Part shown: one piece after another, positions 25,801 to 37,967 of the stretch | How the letters are laid out: the number at the start of each line of letters is the position of its first letter | Numbering within the stretch: the stretch's first letter is position 1 | DNA from: Microplitis mediator | Taxonomy: Eukaryota > Arthropoda > Insecta > Hymenoptera > Braconidae | Assembly: GCF_029852145.1 (NCBI RefSeq) | Contig: NC_079975.1 | Coordinates: 19,411,364 to 19,475,363 of the forward strand | Direction of reading: 5' to 3' | Length of the DNA: 64,000 nucleotides | The notes under the pieces: generated by a model | What the model was told of the DNA's origin: nothing | The model's input: the letters and a program-made list of their open reading frames with translations, nothing else | Database searches by the model: none | Position numbers and translations under genes: made by a program

Positions 25801-28800
25801 GGGAAAACGATGATTATTAAATAACCCCAATAATAAATTATAAAATATGTAAATTTATGTTAATATTTTATTAAGCTATTAATGTATTGACTGTGGTAAC
25901 TATTTATATTTATAAGTATGTGTTTAAAATTATCAATATCAATACAGAGATTCCTCTCATGTAATTAAGTTAGTGTACATTTATGAACGAGAGTGTATTT
26001 ATAACTCGATATCACTGCGCACCCAAGCGTTTATTAATTATTGTATATAAATACTTAATAGTTTCATACCAACATCATCAATAAAAATATAGATATATAT
26101 ATCACATATATAAATATTTTATATACATCTATAAACACCTTCAATATAAATGTTTGCAACATGCAGTAGCCACAAATGTCCCGTTGGAAAATAACATCCT
26201 CGCTAACCACTCAGGTTCAAATATCATTATCAAATTCCTCGCTTACCGTTAATACCAATTATTTTATTATCATGATTCAAACGAGTGCGTTTTGAAATTC
26301 GTAAATATTAAATAACTCGTGAGAACACACTCGATGAGAAAATTTAAAACCTCATTTTTGATGATTCGGGTATACGTGAATTAACAGTTTAACCAACAAC
26401 GAAACGAAACAAAAAAAAAAATGAAAACAAAAATGAAATAAAATTAAAATAAAACATACGAAGCATTATACAAAACTAAATAATGATCAAGTCGGCACGC
26501 ACATGCCAAAAGAGATGAAGTCGATCTCTTTTTGCCCCCGAGGGAGCCCAAAACGAGTGATTACGCCCCCTCACCTCATGCCCTCAAATTTTCTTTATAA
26601 GTATCTCGTTATTTTTTATTATTTTTATCCACATCTTATTGCTTTTAACTCAGTTATTATTTTCATGAGAAATACGATATCGTTGCATGTAAATATCGTG
26701 TACACGTAAAAAGAACAAGTTGAAGATGCAGCTAAAACTTTTAGAGATGTTGAAAAAAGTATATTGGAATAAGAATAAAGAATTTAAAGTTTACTTTGAG
26801 ACCAAGTAATGTGTTTAGCTAACGTAAAACGTTTAATGGTTCGAGCGAAATGGATTTTTAAGTCTTCTTTTTATATTGCGAATTATTTTCAAGGGGTAGA
26901 TACGTTAAATTCAAAAGAGTGTATTTTCAACTCGATTTTCCTTTAGAATCGATTATAGGGATGATGCAAAAGCAAAGGCGATGGGAGGGGGGGGAGGGGA
27001 GACATATATTGTAGGATATGATCGATTAACCAGAAAACGACAGCATAAGAAGGACTTGGTTCTCACTGTGACTTGAATGAGGTACTCTAGAAGGTTCTCA
27101 AGTTTATACAACCTTCCTCTTCTTACTCTCTGGGGGTTCTATATGTTCTCTCAAGAAAACAAGGGCTAAAAGACGAAGAACGGTGTAGAAGAAGAAAGAG
27201 AAGAGGGTTACACCAAGATATTAGGTTTCCCAGTGCGGTTTTCAACCACCCACTCGATCGTCTGATCGGCCGACATTGCCCATGGGAAATCACACTAGAT
27301 ACGCCAGCGAGATCTTCCCCACGACTTTCAAAAGGAGTTTGAGAAGTCCAAGACACCCATCTCAAGTGAGATTATAACAAGGTTCTTGTTACTCAAAGAA
27401 CACGTGTAAAATGCATTAGGATTTTAATCGAATATTTATTTTTATTTTTGTTATCATGTTTTCGATTGGATGCTTTGTTCGGAAATCGAAAATATTATTT
27501 CTGTCTACATTTTTCCAGTTCTTTAGATATCCGTCGAAATTTCTTCGGTAAATATAAATGTATATAAAGTAAATGACTGGTAAAAATCAATTTATAAAGA
27601 TAACTGTTGCGATGTGAAAAGAAAAGAAATAAATTAATGGCATTAATATTGGAAAGCTTTGTTATTATATTGTAGATAATAATAAAATGCCTTTTTCCAA
27701 AGTAGATTCCCTTTAGGTGGAAATACCAAAGAAAGATATAAATTACGAGGATGACGAATATCCAGAGAAATGAAAGAAAAGAAATTTCCAGTCTTAATTT
27801 TGGTATTGGTGAATTAATCTGCTGGAAAATCAAATAGTTTCAAAATGAATGATAGTTGATTCGATTTATTAATTGAGGTATGAATACTGATTCCGATCTC
27901 TGTAACAAGTTTATTCTATTAGTAGCGGCTTAAATTTATCAGCGACGGCTTATTTTAAAATGCTATCAAAATTTTATATTTGAAATTCAATTAGATAAGA
28001 TTGTAAGATTAAAGTGATACCTTTAGTGCTTTATAAACTTTTTGAGACATATATGATATATTAAAGGATTTGTTGGAGCTTTTAACATTGACTTAAACAA
28101 AGCAGATGAATTTTATTTTTCTTTCTTCATTTCCTGTGTAATTTAACTGCAGATCCGGCTATTATACCTTATTTGTTCGAACAAAACTTTTTCCGAATTC
28201 TATTTGTCTTTTCTATCTCTCCCGTTCTCTTTGCACTATCTTTTCCATGCTCCACCAAACGCCAGGCTTTACTTCCGGTATACCATCTTCTTCTCCTTCG
28301 TCTTCTTCTTTTCGTTCTTTACTACTTCTTGTATACTTTGTGCACTTGCACTTCTTCGAATCTCTTCGCGACGCTCGCTCGTTCCAAGTTCCGGCGACCA
28401 AACACTAATCGGTCTAGACTTTAGTCTTTTAGATTATTTTTTTTTTTTTGTCTCAAGCACAGAGTCGAGTACAAGGAAGTTTCTTCGTTCTTCATCAGTA
28501 AACAAAAAAAAAATGCTAAATAAAAATAATAAAATAGTCTCAGAAACGAAATGAGTTTTTTCCTCGTGCTTATTCTCATAACTATCTCAATATTAATACC
28601 CCTGCTTTGATAATTATTTTTCTTTTTGTTGACCATTTATATTAGTCAGTTTAGCTTCATTCTTATAAAACAAATTTTTTTCATTATTATTCTGTTGGAT
28701 TATGATTATTAAAATTTTTCATAATCGCTTTCATAAAAACTTTTTAATATTAAATTATATAAGTATTCATTCAGCAAAATTAGAATATTTTTTTTTTAAC

Positions 28801-29813
28801 TAAATACATTTTGAATATATGAATAGACATAATGTTTCTTCAAATACACCTCTTAGTATTCAGTGAAATATATTCACAAACTGCTGTAAGCGTTGGTGTT
28901 TTATATTAAGGTAAAAAAATCTATTGACAAAAACGTACTCAATGAAGACAAGAAAAAAAAAAAAATAAATAATAAGAAGTGAACATTTTTTCCCTCATAA
29001 TTTTCCCATTTATCCGCTTTCTTTAAGGTCTAGCAATATTCCACTCATACAGTCGGGAGTCAATTGCAGCCGACGAGTTCATGGCTTCTTTTATTTTATA
29101 TATTTTTTTTTCTTCTTTTACCTCGAAGACCTTTGATAATGTCATCCACTCGCGACGGTCTTAATGGTAAATCTATAATAGCTCTGCACTTCGTCGTGTC
29201 TGGTCCTCATCGCAGACAATTCTCAACCATCTCACCCCTTATGTCTTCTCAGCCTTCTCTTGAACAACCGTCCGCCAACAGTCTTTTCTTCCATGTTTCG
29301 TCTTGTTTTTGCACCAGTCACTACTACTGTACTTCTACACTGCCTTTTGCCCTCATCGCTTCTTATACAATCCTTTTCCCGGACTCTTTCTTACGTCTCT
29401 TGGCGAGAATAGAAATAAAGAAAAAAAGCTGAAAGAAGAATAAAGGAATGAAAGAAAGTAGAAACGTATTTTTTATACTTTTTTTTTTCTTATTTATTCT
29501 GTCATGGAAACAATCCCAGTGGAGAATCGTAGATCGGTGCCATCGGTCTTCCTTCCGGGCGTCAGTCACGCTGAAAGATCGATCCAAGGTGATAATCTTG
29601 GTAGTAAAAAAAAAGTACCACTACCTAATCTTAGATGTGATGATGGCTTCTAAGGAGAAAAGACATTTTGTAGCTCTTTCTACACACATAAGTGCAGTCA
29701 TTTAGACAACGAGAGTATAAAAGAAACACTTTTCTTACTTGTCAGGACATTTAGATCTACAAAAAACTCCGTTAAGGTTAAATGAAGGAACACATTTTTT
29801 GATAATCAATTAT
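22828..29813. other. Gene-free stretch, probably slit 5' UTR intron
   Basis: No supported exon. A perfect 22-bp palindrome sits at 25476-25497 (TACCAGTGAA and its complement). A GC-richer island at about 27220-27330 contains CATGGGAA and ACCACCCA words that could be transcription-factor sites. CT-rich low complexity at 28200-28400 and 29060-29400 gives spurious ORFs on both strands. Confidence 0.45.
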
Positions 29814-29906
29814 TAGGGGTATGCGAATAGTTCAAACTTACGAACTATTCGTAAGATTTCGAATCGAATAGTTAAATCCAATTCGAACACGATTCACGTA
29901 CCCTTA
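29814..29906. mobile_element. Short MITE with GGGGTATGCGAATAG end
   Basis: A 93-bp inverted repeat runs from TAGGGGTATGCGAATAG to GATTCACGTACCCTTA, with inner CTATTCG words in both orientations. It is non-coding. A diverged fragment with the same CGTTCGAATAG words is near 44825-44870. Confidence 0.55.
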
Positions 29907-30289
29907 TAGTTATATATTTTAAATTGATTGTTGAGAGATCTTTGTGTTTATAAATTAAGCTTCAGCTTATTTATCAATCAATCAAGAAGTAATATACATT
30001 AATTTTTTACCATTAAAGATATGATGTGACAGGTATGTGACAATTGAATACCAAATATTTGAAGAATGCATGTGTCATAATGAACAAGAAAAACATATAT
30101 GAAAACACATTAAGTCAACGAATTATTAAACATATAATTCAGAAATGATATAACGTGGGTACGACAGTCAAAATTTGTTTGCTAAAGAAGAGTCCGGTCT
30201 ACACTTTTACGCTTGAGGTGTGAAATAATTATACTATCCACATATGCACGATGAAAATAAAAACCGTCAAATCATTTTTGAGAGGTGAA
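29907..30289. other. AT-rich gene-free stretch
   Basis: I see nothing functional in this stretch. Confidence 0.5.
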
Positions 30290-31090
30290 CTAACTAGAAT
30301 TTATCAGAAAGATCTGACAAGGACCAAATCAGGTCAACTTCTTTGTCTAAGTTTTCAATCAGGATTGTCGAATGACGTGATGCAGATCAAGCATGGGATT
30401 CTCATCAGGGGTACCTTATGGGCCCTAGTTGGGATGGTCTCATTGTTATGATCAAAATTACCGTATAAGGTCCAGATCGCAATAGCCTTGTAAATTACTG
30501 CTCAGGATAATTTCATTAGGTTCTGATCATTATGGTCTTATCAGCGTCTGCTCTGATCAGCCCAAGTTTATTGAATTCTGATCATGATTGCACTCTAAAA
30601 CCAAGTATGTTACAAGTGTATTATTTTAACACACATTAAATGTGTTCTATGTTTAATGGCCGTAAACAAAACTATAGTTTTTTGTAGTCACTTAAACCAC
30701 GTTTCACGGTGTGTTCAAAATCTATAGATTGCTTATGGCGTTTCAATGTTATTTTGCAAGTGTGTTAATTTTGACTACACACTTAGTTTTAGAGTGTGCT
30801 TCATTAAATTTTGATCAGAATTTACTCATGAGAACTTAGTCTGATTTGCCTGGTTAAGTTTTAATCATAATAATTAAATTTGGTTCTGATAATTATCAGA
30901 CTCTAATAAGGCAATTATTAATAGTTGCCTTATTAGGGTCTGATTGATCAGAATAACTTTATTAGGTTCTAATGAATCACTTTATGAAATCCTGGTCAGA
31001 ATTGTCTGATTGAGTTCTAGTCAAGATAATTTAAATTCATTCTGATCATAATTGTCCAATAATGAGAGCCTAATTTGAAGAGGATCAATT
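30290..31090. repeat. Degenerate array of GATCAGAAT / TTAGGTTCT words
   Basis: The words TGATCAGAATAA and ATTAGGTTCTGATC recur every 25-45 bp in both orientations, with much divergence. The array is interrupted by the element at 30591-30796, after which it continues in the same style. This looks like the palindrome-filled bodies of the other MITEs here, but clear ends are missing, so the boundaries are approximate. Confidence 0.5.
30591..30796. mobile_element. 206-bp MITE, CACTCTAAAAC ends, nested
   Basis: The ends are CACTCTAAAACCAAGTATGT and the complement of ACACACTTAGTTTTAGAGTG. TG stands directly outside both ends (30589-30590, 30797-30798), a possible 2-bp target duplication. It is inserted in the GATCAGAAT array. 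Confidence 0.65.
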
Positions 31091-32510
31091 TACAGGATCC
31101 ACATAAGATTATCCTGACCAATTCCTTAAAAAAAAAACTCCGTATCAAATACTTTTGAGAACAGTCTCTATAAAAAGAGATCATAATATTTATAGACAAC
31201 GACGTGAAAGATTTCCACATTTACGTTTTAAATGATTGTGCTGTTCTTTAAACCCGCAGATAATAAAGATAAATATAACAAAGACAACATAATGACTAAA
31301 TAAAATAATAGTTTTGTAAATAAATAATCCTGCCTTTTTTTAATCGTACTTTAATAACGTTTATCATCGTAATCTTCATAAAGTAAAGAAAGTTATTCAG
31401 CGAACTTGCGATTATGACTCACTATTTGACTGTGATACATTTATATATATAACTGGATTCTTAACTTCTTATCTTTAGCTCATGAAAAAATGACTTATTT
31501 AAACGTTGAAAGACAAAAAGAAGTGTATAATGCGAGCCACGTTATCAGACTATGCAAAAAGCACTTCTCAAAATGATTTTTATGAGAGCAAAATACGTGC
31601 TACAAAGTCTGGATTCAAGGTGTGTTAAACCGAAAGCCAGAAACGTACTTGTGGATTTCACACATGGGATCAGGAAAACTGAGTTGCCTTTAAAAGTATA
31701 AAATAGAGACTTTAAAGTTAAATATTTTTATATTTTTTTATACTATTAACGTAACATGTAACATTAAAAATACAAAACAATGATAAAAGTACAGTATAAA
31801 CATGGAGAAATTTAAAAAAAAACAAACATTAAATAAAATTATCTAAAAATACATTTTAACTAAAGAATAATGTTTTTGTTTATAGCAATTTTGTTTAGTT
31901 TTGTTATACTGGCGTACATTGGAAACATTGGGTTTACAACGAGAACGTGCCGGGTGGTCATAGAGCGAACGACCGCACGACGACGTGTTTTTACGTAAGA
32001 TAGCGATCTGTGCACGAGTTCGATTCTTTATTCCGCACAGGCACGGATCAGTCGAGAGAGATCCAGTGCACAGGACCAGGTATCACTGGAATTTCAACAT
32101 TCTCTGCTTCTTCAACATCCTTCTTCTTTCTCATATATGTAGTTACATATGTATTTATATATAATATATAGATACATATATACATTTATACATATGTATA
32201 TGTATATGGATATATGTATATAAGATGGGTACTAATGTAAGCGCAAAGTCCCGGCCGTAGCGCGAGGCTTCACGTGAATTATGATAAACACCGAGACTAC
32301 GGATTTTTATGGTCTCGTGAGAGCTTGACTTGTCTGATACCGAAAAATTCCACGGCAGCTGAAGCAAAAGGTGCAGCTTCGCTCTCTCATGACCTATATA
32401 ACTAGACTGTACGTGCTGCTTGTACAAGTCGGGAAAGTCCTTCCGGACATGTCAAATATTCTGCAGGAACCAGCAAGTCTTTTTTTGAAAGGTTACACGA
32501 TTCCATTTTC
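31091..32510. other. Gene-free stretch with GC-richer island at 31920-32110
   Basis: The island holds a perfect TCAGTC initiator word at 32048-32053 and a GT donor-like CCAGGTATCA at 32076-32085, but no MTE or DPE at the right spacing. I do not call a promoter. The rest is AT-rich. Confidence 0.4.
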
Positions 32511-32518
32511 AAATAAAC
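32511..32518. other. Target-site duplication a, first copy (AAATAAAC)
   Basis: These 8 bp directly precede the left end of the element at 32519. The identical sequence, in element orientation, follows the right end of the other copy (35551-35558), not of this one. Confidence 0.7.
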
Positions 32519-33157
32519 GACTATACTTCCGAATACGGCACATCTTACTTTTGTCTATTAATTACACACAAACTTTATTTTTATGTGTAGAGACGTTACC
32601 CGAGCGAATTTGTTGGCGACGGAGCCGAATAAGCCTAAATTTTTGATGTTTAACTCGGATACACACAATACGTGTTCAAAATTCATAAACCTATCAATTA
32701 ATTGTTTAATTAATTAACAAATTATTCACGAAATTTTTGAACTAAATATGCCACTAATTCACCAATAACAATCTTTAACGAATGAATTCGTTAGACACCG
32801 AACAATGTTAGGTTTCATCCCAGATGTGATGGTGGAATCATCAGTGAGGCACCTCCATCACATCCTGCCTCATACCTAACACTGAAGTTACCATAAAATT
32901 ATAAATGGGTTGAACCTACACGCCACCGTCCTTCTTACGGTTTGAATAAAATTAATTATTAGTATTTTAATTTTAATTTAGCTATTGATAATTGATCAAT
33001 TAGCAGCGCCATCTATGTGCACGTATTCCAACCTAATCGCATCTATTCGTCCGTATCGCCAACTCAGACAAATTGCACTGGGTTTTATATGTTATTAGGG
33101 TTATTACGCCGTATATTATAAAGTAATTGATGATATGCCGTATTCGGAAGTATAGCC
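32519..33157 (+). mobile_element. 639-bp non-autonomous DNA transposon, copy 1
   Basis: Terminal inverted repeats are GACTATACTTCCGAATACGG and GGCTATACTTCCGAATACGG. The body is non-coding and contains a GAGGCACCTCCATCACATCC-type internal stem. It is the same length as the inverted copy at 35559-36197, and by eye I found one substitution between them. An 8-bp duplication fits hAT, P or MULE-type transposases; the sequence does not decide which. The flanking 8-mers of this copy do not match each other (AAATAAAC left, CAAATTAC right). Confidence 0.85.
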
Positions 33158-35558
33158 CAAATTACAGTTAAATTCAGAATAAGAATCGAAATTAAATTAT
33201 GTATAGAATACATACTAATATGGATTCGAAATAATTGAATTCTTCGTCATGATATTGTCTATTCATGAACAAAAGATTGTGATAAGTTATTTTCAAGATA
33301 GTCAATGATGAAAAAATAATGTTTCTAAAATTACCATTTTCACTTGCTAATTTATGAAATCTAATTGCTGTTAAATAATTTACGAAATCCCTTTTTACTA
33401 TAAAAAAATCATTCGGTAGCCGTAAGTAAATTTAATTTTTAAGCATTACCTGAAAAGCTAAAATTATTCAATGTTTTTATAATTTTCAGTAGTCAGCATT
33501 TCTAAGCTATTGGACTGATTCAGTTTATCTTTGTACTTGATAGAGATAATCGTCCACAAAATAAGTACATAAAAGTTTGTTTTATTCCGTAAGAATTAAA
33601 AATGTTATCACGTTGATATTTTTATCATATCATAAAAATCACCCGAATAAATTCAAACCACAATAAAATAGATAACAATTACGTTTATAGTTAATTTGAA
33701 ATTTTTTAATGGCCACCATTTCTAAACCAATTTTGCTCATCTTTGTATACCAAGTGAACTAAGTGCTATTAGGAACCGATAGCATCGATACCTCAAGGCG
33801 CGTTGTATATATGTATATATGCATAAGTTTCTAAATCAATGGTATAGTTTCGGAACCTACTAGACTAATTAGAACATATTACGGAAAATTTGTATGAAAA
33901 TTTCAATATGAGAACAAATACAATAACTAAATGTCTATAATGAAAACCTCTAATTAAAAACTTCAATTGAATCCGATTGAGTTTCAATCAGATTGAATCG
34001 GAGTTTTTCATCAAGGACTACTATAAAGCACAAGAGTTATAAAATAAAATTGTAATTTCAGTTAAAAAATAAATTTAACAATGTTGTTAATTAAAAATTT
34101 TTCAACCAATAGTTACTGCAATTTTCCATCATTTAAAATAATAGAAAATGTCGTAAATAGAATTTTGAATATTTTAAACTTGAAATTTTTTCAACAAGCC
34201 CAGAAAAAAACAGATTTTAAATATGTCTTCTCTTTTCATTCTTTACATAATTCACCAACTCTTTTGTCGACATGTTGTATAAGTGTCGCGTCGTCGTACA
34301 ACCTATATCGATTGCCGTTCCAGAGGGGTGCACTTGCGTGTATGCGAGATAGGACGCCCGATTTCACCTGTCCATTCTTCGCAGACTTGTCTACGCATGT
34401 CACATAAATACATCCTATTTCTCTTTCCTCCATCTCCGTCTATTTCCATCCTCTTCTTCATAATTTTCTCCTCTTTTTACTCATTCCACCCCTCTTTGGG
34501 CTTATACAACACACCGTGAGTACTTGGAATATCGCACGCTCATACATATAATACGAGCCCTTTGGCTCACTCACTATGTACTTGGTAAGAGAGGGAAAAG
34601 TGGAGGCATACCTCAAGGGGTGGCGTTCCCACATTGCGAGGGGTGAAAATGTGGCTCGAAACGAGTAGGGTAGGGTAATTGTTTTGCCCCTCGAGCTTCC
34701 TTTTACTCTTCGTCCATCATTTCCTACCTTCAACGTCCCTTTTCACTTATCTCTATCCCACTCTAGTCTCTCTCTCTCTCTCTTATTCCCTCTCTTCATT
34801 CTGATTTTCCTTTTTACTTCCTTTTCTTTTCTATCGCTTTTACATCCTGTAACTTTTTCAACCTCAAGAGTCGACATGAAATTCGTGTAAAAAAAAAAAT
34901 ACTTGAAAAAAAAAATCTCGAGTAAACTTGTTTCCTGATGCAGTAATTATGTTGTGAATCAGAGTGTAATGAATGAAAGACCTTGATGAAATTATATACA
35001 CGATATCCGTCAAGTGTCATGGTCACTTTCTTCACGCAAATATTCTCAGTATCGCTCATTAGTTTTCAAAAATACAAATTAGTTTCGAATGCTCATTATA
35101 CATTTTTTTCACTAAAAGCCGTGAGAGTTTTTATATTTTCGATGCTTGTTTTTTACATACCCATAACTACTTTATTGATTTATATTAGAAATTTTTTTTA
35201 ACTGCAAGTTGAATATAATTACCGAAATACATTCACGATTTTCTCGTCTCATTATAATAAATTAATTGCTTTTTTTAATTACTCTGTTTGTTACAAAAAA
35301 CTGATCCAACTTTTCTCCTGTTATTTTAATTGATTTGAATCATTATAGCAATTAATAAAATACGTTAAATTAATTATTGCATAAAAGCGAATAATTTTAT
35401 AAATTCTTTCTTTCTATTTCTTATTTATTTTTATTTTTGAAATTCTATAAATTGCCAAATTGTCAGTGGTATAAAAAATGTGGAACAGCTAGAAATTTTC
35501 CATCAACAATAAACGAAACGCATATACATCATATATAAAAACTGGAGTTAGTTTATTT
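33158..35558. other. 2.4-kb segment inverted between two element copies
   Basis: This gene-free segment lies between inverted copies of the 639-bp element. It starts with CAAATTAC (33158-33165) and ends with the complement of AAATAAAC (35551-35558). The exchanged 8-mers imply that the segment was flipped by recombination between the copies. It has a GC-richer part at about 34260-34700 and CT-rich low complexity at 34690-34850. Confidence 0.7.
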
Positions 35559-36197
35559 GGCTATACTTCCGAATACGGCATATCATCAATTACTTCATAA
35601 TATACGGCGTAATAACCCTAATAACATATAAAACCCAGTGCAATTTGTCTGAGTTGGCGATACGGACGAATAGATGCGATTAGGTTGGAATACGTGCACA
35701 TAGATGGCGCTGCTAATTGATCAATTATCAATAGCTAAATTAAAATTAAAATACTAATAATTAATTTTATTCAAACCGTAAGAAGGACGGTGGCGTGTAG
35801 GTTCAACCCATTTATAATTTTATGGTAACTTCAGTGTTAGGTATGAGGCAGGATGTGATGGAGGTGCCTCACTGATGATTCCACCATCACATCTGGGATG
35901 AAACCTAACATTGTTCGGTGTCTAACGAATTCATTCGTTAAAGATTGTTATTGGTGAATTAGTGGCATATTTAGTTCAAAAATTTCGTGAATAATTTGTT
36001 AATTAATTAAACAATTAATTGATAGGTTTATGAATTTTGAACACGTATTGTGTGTATCCGAGTTAAACATCAAAAATTTAGGCTTATTCGGCTCCGTCGC
36101 CAACAAATTCGCTCGGGTAACGTCTCTACACATAAAAATAAAGTTTGTGTGTAATTAATAGACAAAAGTAAGATGTGCCGTATTCGGAAGTATAGTC
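35559..36197 (-). mobile_element. 639-bp non-autonomous DNA transposon, copy 2 (inverted)
   Basis: This is the reverse complement of copy 1, with the same ends and length. In element orientation it is preceded by CAAATTAC (36198-36205) and followed by AAATAAAC (35551-35558), each of which also flanks copy 1. The near-identity shows recent amplification, gene conversion, or both. Confidence 0.85.
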
Positions 36198-36205
36198 GTA
36201 ATTTG
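36198..36205. other. Target-site duplication b, outer copy
   Basis: GTAATTTG on the plus strand is the complement of CAAATTAC. Its partner is at 33158-33165, next to the other element copy. Confidence 0.7.
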
Positions 36206-37932
36206 ATCTACGGTTTCAGAAATTAACTTCATGGATACTTTATTTATTTAACATTCAATAGTTCCGAAATAAAGATAATTGAGGGAATAGCGAACATATT
36301 TCAACGGTGATACAAAAATAAATTCATTTATATTTTACGATCATTACAGTGAAAATACTGTTATTTCTTAAACTATTTTCTATTCTGAACTGAGGTTAAG
36401 TGATTTAGTTTCAGAATTTATTATTCTATTTGAAAATATTAATTTATTGAAAGGCGTAAGATAGACGGTGGAGTACATGGCCCGCCAATTATTCCACTGT
36501 TTTAAAAATTGATAAATTTTATTGATATAAAATTAAACTTTAAAGCTCAATTTGAAGCCATTAATATCAGCTCTGAATTTAGTATGAAGAATTTCCATGG
36601 ATTATTATGAAATTTTATAAATTTTTTAAGAACTTAATTGAAAGAAAAAAACAATTTAATAATAAATAAAATTTGAATTTAAATTTCAATTTAAAAAATT
36701 TAAAGTGAAAAATGACAGCCAATTACTTTCTAATTTTAAATTTTAATCTAAAATTTATTCAACGTGTGATGAAAAAAATTGTTAAAGGTAAAAAATAATA
36801 TTTAATACATCAGGTTTCAAAAAAAAAAAAAAAAAAAACAAGAAACTAAGCTAGATAGAGATATTATGTGCCCATAGGGAATCTTGTTAGGTTAAAGTTT
36901 CAGGTGTTAAACAGTTTCATAAATGAAAATTTACGATGTAGCAGAAGCAGCTAGCTAGTACTGGTTGTATAGTAACATTCCCCTGACGAAGACCTAGCCT
37001 TGTGACATTCGTCAAGTTCCCCATGAATAATTCAATCTCGTGCTTCCCTTTTGGTATTTTTTCGTTAAAGTAAAAGGAATAGATAAGAGCGGGAAAAAGT
37101 ATAAGACCGAGATAAAAATAGTATAAGAGTGAGAAAAAAAATTAAATTAGAGCTGACATTCCAGGGTATATCGAAAATTGGAGGTCGAGAAAAAAAAATT
37201 GTAAAAATAAAACATAGCGGCAAGATATGTCTACTCATTGAAAATCGATTTAAGCTAATGGACTGTATATTGGAGGCTTTAAATGTGAGTATATATAACG
37301 TAGGACACGATCACGAATACTTAAATTTTCATTTTATTCATCATCGATTTGCTTTCCATAGTGGCTGCGGTACCAAAATAATTAGATCTCTGCTTGAATT
37401 AATGAGCTTGACTTTTTTTTTTATTTTCTCTCTATTTCTATTATCTCACTTACTATCTCAGTGCTCTACATATTACTAATCGTTGTGTTAGTTTAAATTC
37501 AAACAGCAGCGTTTCATCATTAATTCAATGTATCTGCATGGCACATTGCCGAATGAAGTTTAGTTACTATATCCAGTGAATTAAGTATGTGCAATTTGTC
37601 GTAATGAATCGAGATCTGCTTGCACTGTGACTGGATTACTATTAGTCGTGTGCTGTTGTTGCATTGCTCTCCAAACATTCGTTTTAACACACAACATATT
37701 CAATTACATAATTCGTTATTGTAAATTGTCAGCGCCGCAATAAAATTTTCCTCAATTTAAATGATAAATACTTAACGAGTATTATTAAATAAAATTACTT
37801 TTTTTCTTATTTAATATTTTTTTTTTCCCACGGACGTTAATTTTGAAAAATCAAATCAGAATAAACATCAATCACTGTACTAGGTTGTGATGTGAATGGA
37901 ATATTAAACATGATGAAGAATAAAAAAAAAGA

Positions 37933-37967
<35 letters not shown>

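Noticed and set aside
28173..28554. Overlapping ORFs of 83-116 codons at 28.2-28.5 kb
   Set aside because: They are translations of a CT-rich tract in several frames and strands.
31920..32110. Promoter and first exon at 32.05 kb on the plus strand
   Set aside because: A perfect TCAGTC initiator and a GT donor-like site exist, but no DPE, MTE or TATA at proper spacing and no downstream coding exon.
32519..36197. Composite transposon of two 639-bp elements carrying cargo
   Set aside because: No duplication matches at the two outer ends, whereas the swapped 8-mers fit an inversion between two independent insertions.
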